A stretch of 8,259 nucleotides of DNA from positions 1 to 8,259 of the forward strand of contig JBGPCQ010000131.1 in assembly GCA_041481895.1 (NCBI GenBank). Direction: 5' to 3'. Each line of letters begins with the position of its first letter. The first letter of the stretch is position 1. Source of the DNA: JAMPXD01 sp041481895. Lineage in GTDB: Bacteria; Desulfobacterota; Desulfuromonadia; Geobacterales; Geobacteraceae. Position numbers and translations under genes: made by a program. Positions 7,201 through 8,259 of the stretch are shown one piece after another. The notes beneath the pieces were generated by a model. The model had not been told where the DNA came from. It did no database searches and worked only from the letters and a program-made list of their open reading frames with translations.

Positions 7201-7473
7201 ATCGTGGGAAGGGATGAGCAGGTGACCGGCGGGAGAGACCTTCACATTGTAAGCAAGAGGGGCATTTTCATACTTCACTTCTTCAACGTCGGTAACGAAC
7301 GGATTGGTTGTGCCAGCCCAGTCGCCGTGCGTTGCCACATGATGCTGCATGAATTTTTCGGCAACCTGCTGGGCAGTTTCCTTTGATACTTCGGCAGATA
7401 GGCAGATGCTCGGTAGTGACAAAACTAACAATACTGCGATAAAATGCCGTAAAACCAGCAAACGTCCCCTCAT
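4210..7473 (-). CDS. Secreted C10 (streptopain-like) cysteine peptidase with Ig-like repeats, MAM-like domain and dockerin tail
   Basis: 1087 residues. A signal peptide (1-27, cleavage after LSA) is followed by a propeptide (about 30-130) resembling the SpeB prodomain/Spi inhibitor fold (YNVKVSPAGHLLIPSHDEF), a low-complexity linker, and a C10 catalytic domain (about 195-430). Catalytic Cys230 lies in GCVATAMAQ, His374 in GHEVVVDGY, with Asn392 and Trp395 in VNLGWGG. Then come Ig-like repeats at 436-536 and 541-640, a jelly-roll/MAM-like domain 645-806 (from FSDGFEAGGW to DIYLDDVAV), Ig-like repeats 812-910 and 913-1011, and a dockerin-like tail 1017-1087 (DGDVDGKGTVDIAD, then DGKINISD). Such proteins are exported, mature by prodomain removal and degrade extracellular protein. 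GGGGGAT lies 4 bases before the ATG. It is the second gene of an operon with a lipoprotein 13 bases upstream. Assignment as C10 is firm; target proteins and dockerin partner are unknown. Confidence 0.9.
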   Translation of the reverse strand: MRGRLLVLRHFIAVLLVLSLPSICLSAEVSKETAQQVAEKFMQHHVATHGDWAGTTNPFVTDVEEVKYENAPLAYNVKVSPAGHLLIPSHDEFSPVLLYSTTSDFIPTRINEKHSIESWIIPEISLIYKKISQTVVASAQAANLGVVPSVQAADFGETKVAKAWRWLKGTPPSSVDAGSSTGAATLATPLAVTVVAPLLSVAWDQPSPFNNYTPNYSCSQTGNGRAYTGCVATAMAQLMKYWNWPDSGVGSHSYAWSGSTLSADFNHSYYWSDMPNTLTNSSSIIQKDAVARLMSDAGIAVDMQYGCDGSSAYTNKIAPALTNYFKYKNSIIQYDRSNYSDNTSWFNLFTTELNAVPPRPILFNIQTPDGINGHEVVVDGYQTDITSKVHVNLGWGGSYTGWYDITHDFTTDAYTWSGTTQWILTNIQPGNGYATPDFTISASPSSLSATQGASVATAISTTVTGGFNNAVSLSATGLPTGATASFNTMTISAPGSGSATLTLTAGASTPTSTYTVTITGTGGGKTHTATISYMVTPPSTPDFTISASPSSLSATQGGSALAAISTTVTGGFNAAVTLTASGVPTGATATFSPASIAAPGSGSANLTLTIGGSTPTGTYTVTITGTGGGKTHTATISFTVGSTTTLFSDGFEAGGWSTAEVSGTAGLWTTVGAGAHPIVLPHGGAMLADFNSWTADSGNQTRLYRTSSIAIPGTIASATLSFWMYHDTGDTSWPNLNDQVQVQVSTNGTSWTNLGTPVNRYDGTTGWTQVSIDVSAYKNQTLWLGFVGISAYGNDIYLDDVAVTAQGAVSADFTLAAPSAVTAVQGGSGTAAISTTVTGGFTAAVALTASGVPTGATAAFSPPSIAAPGSGSATLTLTAGASTPIGTYSVTVTGTGGSKTHTATISFMVTAVPDFTLAAPTAVTATQGGAGAATISTTVAGSFNAAVALTASGVPTGATAAFSPASIAAPGSGSTTLTLTTGASTPMGTYSVTVTGTGGGKTHTATISFTVAATAICDGDVDGKGTVDIADALLALKIAVNLHTPTSGELAHGDVAPFANNMPAPDGKINISDALMILKKVVKLVNW
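4441..5040 (-). repeat. Tandem Ig-like repeats 3 and 4 of the peptidase
   Basis: Two units of about 297 bases (4744-5040 and 4441-4737) encode near-identical beta-rich domains running from PDFTLAAP or ADFTLAAP to TGTGG-KTHTATISF. Long stretches match at the DNA level, for example GAAATGGTCGCGGTGTGCGT in every unit. They share LAAP at their starts, whereas the units at 5554-6168 share ISASPSSLSATQG, so each pair resembles itself more than the other pair. Such repeats usually act as spacers or binding domains on secreted enzymes. Confidence 0.85.
5056..5541 (-). other. MAM-like / jelly-roll domain of the peptidase
   Basis: This segment encodes residues 645-806 of the peptidase, a different domain set between the two Ig-like pairs. 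It runs from SDGFEAGGWS through SSIAIPGTIASATLSFWMYH, QVQVSTNGTSWTNLG and GWTQVSIDVSAYKNQTLWL to GNDIYLDDVAV. This pattern of beta strands, a SFWMYHDTG core and a closing IYLDDV is that of the concanavalin-like/MAM-type domains attached to secreted metallo- and cysteine peptidases. It probably binds a protein or glycan target; no catalytic residues are evident. Confidence 0.7.
5554..6168 (-). repeat. Tandem Ig-like repeats 1 and 2 of the peptidase
   Basis: Two units (5866-6168 and 5554-5853) both begin PDFTISASPSSLSATQG and end with KTHTATIS. They match each other and the pair at 4441-5040 over long DNA stretches. Unit 1 has drifted most (FNTMTISAPG in place of FSPASIAAPG). The first unit joins directly to the end of the catalytic domain after WILTNIQPGNGYA. 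Confidence 0.85.
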
Positions 7474-7486
7474 AACATCCCCCGTT

Positions 7487-7957
7487 TTATTGATTGAAGC
7501 GAATGTTGGAAATATCAGTAAGAATTATTTTGATTCCTCTTCTGCAGCTGCCCATCACGGGCATATCAAAACCGGCAACAGTGCCTGTCACGGATACTTT
7601 CGCCTGATTTAAGTCTTTGTAATAATATATTTTTTTAAATATCTGGTCGTTCTCATCGGATTCAACCCATATTTCCATGGAATTGTTGCTGCTTCCGCCA
7701 TAAATTTTAAATTTTTCGTACGGAAGCTCTGGATAGTGCCTCCGGTCGAATACGTTGTGCCAATCGATGTAACCGGAGACGCAAACTGTCTGACCTTCAC
7801 CAGCGATTTTATCTCCGCAAACACCGGGGACCTTGAGGTTATGTTTGGTTTCTTCTAGAGTCAGGCAATCGGGATAATTAAGGGCGAGGGAAGTTGAGGT
7901 GCATCCTGCGAAAAGAAATAAATAAGGGATTAAGCTGTTCCTGTATATTTTTCTCAT
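7487..7957 (-). CDS. Small predicted lipoprotein, function unknown
   Basis: 156 residues, family not recognised. The N-terminus MRKIYRNSLIPYLFLFAGC is a lipoprotein signal with lipobox FAGC (Cys19), so the mature protein should be anchored to a membrane facing the periplasm or surface. It then has four more cysteines (31, 47, 59, 138), enough for two disulfides. Two beta-rich stretches, TVCVSGYIDW (57-66) and VSVTGTVAGF...IKIILTDISNI (121-152), look like an OB-fold-type barrel; this is my reading of the pattern, not a confirmed match. The gene is clearly AT-richer than its neighbours, suggesting separate ancestry. It ends 13 bases before the C10 peptidase and shares its promoter, so an inhibitor, chaperone or surface partner of the peptidase is possible but unproven. 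There is no Shine-Dalgarno before the ATG. Confidence 0.75.
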   Translation of the reverse strand: MRKIYRNSLIPYLFLFAGCTSTSLALNYPDCLTLEETKHNLKVPGVCGDKIAGEGQTVCVSGYIDWHNVFDRRHYPELPYEKFKIYGGSSNNSMEIWVESDENDQIFKKIYYYKDLNQAKVSVTGTVAGFDMPVMGSCRRGIKIILTDISNIRFNQ

Positions 7958-7962
7958 GATGT

Positions 7963-7991
7963 TATATAAGGCAAAACGATGTTTTTGTCAA
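7963..7991 (-). promoter_or_regulatory. Sigma-70 promoter of the lipoprotein-peptidase operon
   Basis: On the minus strand a perfect TTGACA (-35, 7986-7991) is followed by a 17-base spacer and TATATA (-10, 7963-7968), 5 of 6 to consensus. The -10 ends only 5 bases before the lipoprotein ATG, so transcription would begin at or next to the start codon. An inverted repeat CCTAA/TTAGG (8001-8015) and the palindrome ATATTAATAT (7991-8000) adjoin the -35 and could be operator sites, with little evidence beyond symmetry. Confidence 0.65.
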
Positions 7992-8157
7992 TATTAATAT
8001 CCTAATGATGTTAGGAGCTTATAATATATCCGGTCTTGTAGAACTGACATGGACCCGGAAACCAAAGTGGATGCGGGTACGTATTAAAATAAAATTATTG
8101 TTTGTGATTGCCAGGATTGAATCGAAGAGGGGAGGGGTTGTAATGGGGCGGGCGCTT

Positions 8158-8205
8158 GAAAAAGATATGGGGTCTATCATCGGATTTTAGCAGATGACAG
8201 ACCCC
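8158..8205 (-). terminator. Rho-independent terminator of the gene beyond the right edge
   Basis: The stem GGGGTCTATCATC (8169-8181) pairs with GATGACAGACCCC (8193-8205) over an 11-base loop, followed on the minus strand by ATATCTTTTTC. It differs from the copy at 4141-4177 by one base in the stem, which in the minus-strand RNA becomes a G-U pair and so keeps the stem. It would end transcription of the gene whose last codons lie at 8238-8259. Confidence 0.82.
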
Positions 8206-8237
8206 TGATATGGTTCCGCAGTACATAGTGAAATAAC

Positions 8238-8259
8238 TTACCAGTTGACCAACTGCACA
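8238..8259 (-). CDS. Last codons of a second dockerin-tailed gene (partial)
   Basis: The complement of TTA at 8238-8240 is a stop codon preceded by codons for VQLVNW, nearly the same as the VKLVNW that ends the C10 peptidase, within a longer repeated DNA segment. The reading frame continues past the right edge. From this the gene almost certainly ends in the same dockerin-like tail; whether it is another C10 peptidase or a different secreted protein cannot be seen. Confidence 0.7.

Larger units (their letters stand above)
8116..8259. repeat. Direct repeat copy 2: dockerin 3' end plus terminator
   Basis: This is the second copy of the segment at 4091-4231, starting ATTGAATCGAAGAG and running off the right edge. 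It differs by a handful of substitutions and a 3-base insertion, and includes terminator, spacer and the final codons of another minus-strand gene. The rest of 7992-8115 upstream of the lipoprotein promoter shows no gene I can support. Confidence 0.9.

Noticed and set aside
8005..8190. A 61-codon plus-strand frame upstream of the right-hand repeat.
   Set aside because: Its first part has no counterpart in the other repeat copy and no clear ribosome site; only its last 15 codons are shared, and these are treated as a separate observation.

Overview
The window looks like chromosomal DNA from a diazotrophic Geobacter-type bacterium (Geobacteraceae, Desulfuromonadota). The support is a nif-linked ferredoxin, a FeMo-cofactor binding protein and a dinitrogenase reductase ADP-ribosyltransferase in a row, GC-rich genes, palindromic repeats between genes, and a secreted protein ending in a dockerin-like tail finishing in LVNW, a style I associate with Geobacter. 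The genus is an inference from family knowledge; no search was run.

Left part (1-2425, plus strand), the nitrogen fixation segment. The last 31 codons of an unidentified gene are followed by fdxB (334-597), a NifX/NafY-like cofactor protein (1036-1365) and draT (1637-2425). The first two supply electrons to, or carry cofactor for, nitrogenase; DraT switches it off by ADP-ribosylating NifH. The gaps are not ordinary: two copies of one long quasi-palindromic repeat, in opposite orientations, flank the NifX-like gene (607-1008 and 1375-1620), and the second is cut off just before draT. Two GC-rich hairpins precede fdxB.

Middle part (2436-3983, minus strand). A complete carotenoid-oxygenase (RPE65/lignostilbene dioxygenase) family protein converges on draT with only 10 bases between the stop codons. 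It keeps the four iron-binding histidines and has a twin-arginine lipoprotein-type export signal, so it probably acts outside the cytoplasm.

Right part (4091-8259, minus strand), an extracellular protease module. A strong-looking promoter (7963-7991) drives a two-gene operon: a small predicted lipoprotein (7487-7957), then, 13 bases later, a 1087-residue secreted C10 (streptopain-type) cysteine peptidase (4210-7473). The peptidase has an inhibitor-like propeptide, the catalytic domain, four near-identical Ig-like repeats split by a jelly-roll/MAM-like domain, and a dockerin-like tail. A hairpin terminator follows (4130-4177). About 140 bases covering the terminator and the end of the dockerin tail recur at the right edge (8116-8259), so another dockerin-tailed gene begins its 3' end there. 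The window thus holds one roughly 4.0-kb unit of what may be a tandem array of secreted protein genes.

The most interesting points are the lipoprotein/C10 peptidase pair (possible inhibitor or partner), the repeated dockerin-terminator cassette, the possibly leaderless lipoprotein mRNA, and the covarying hairpins in the nif-region repeats.
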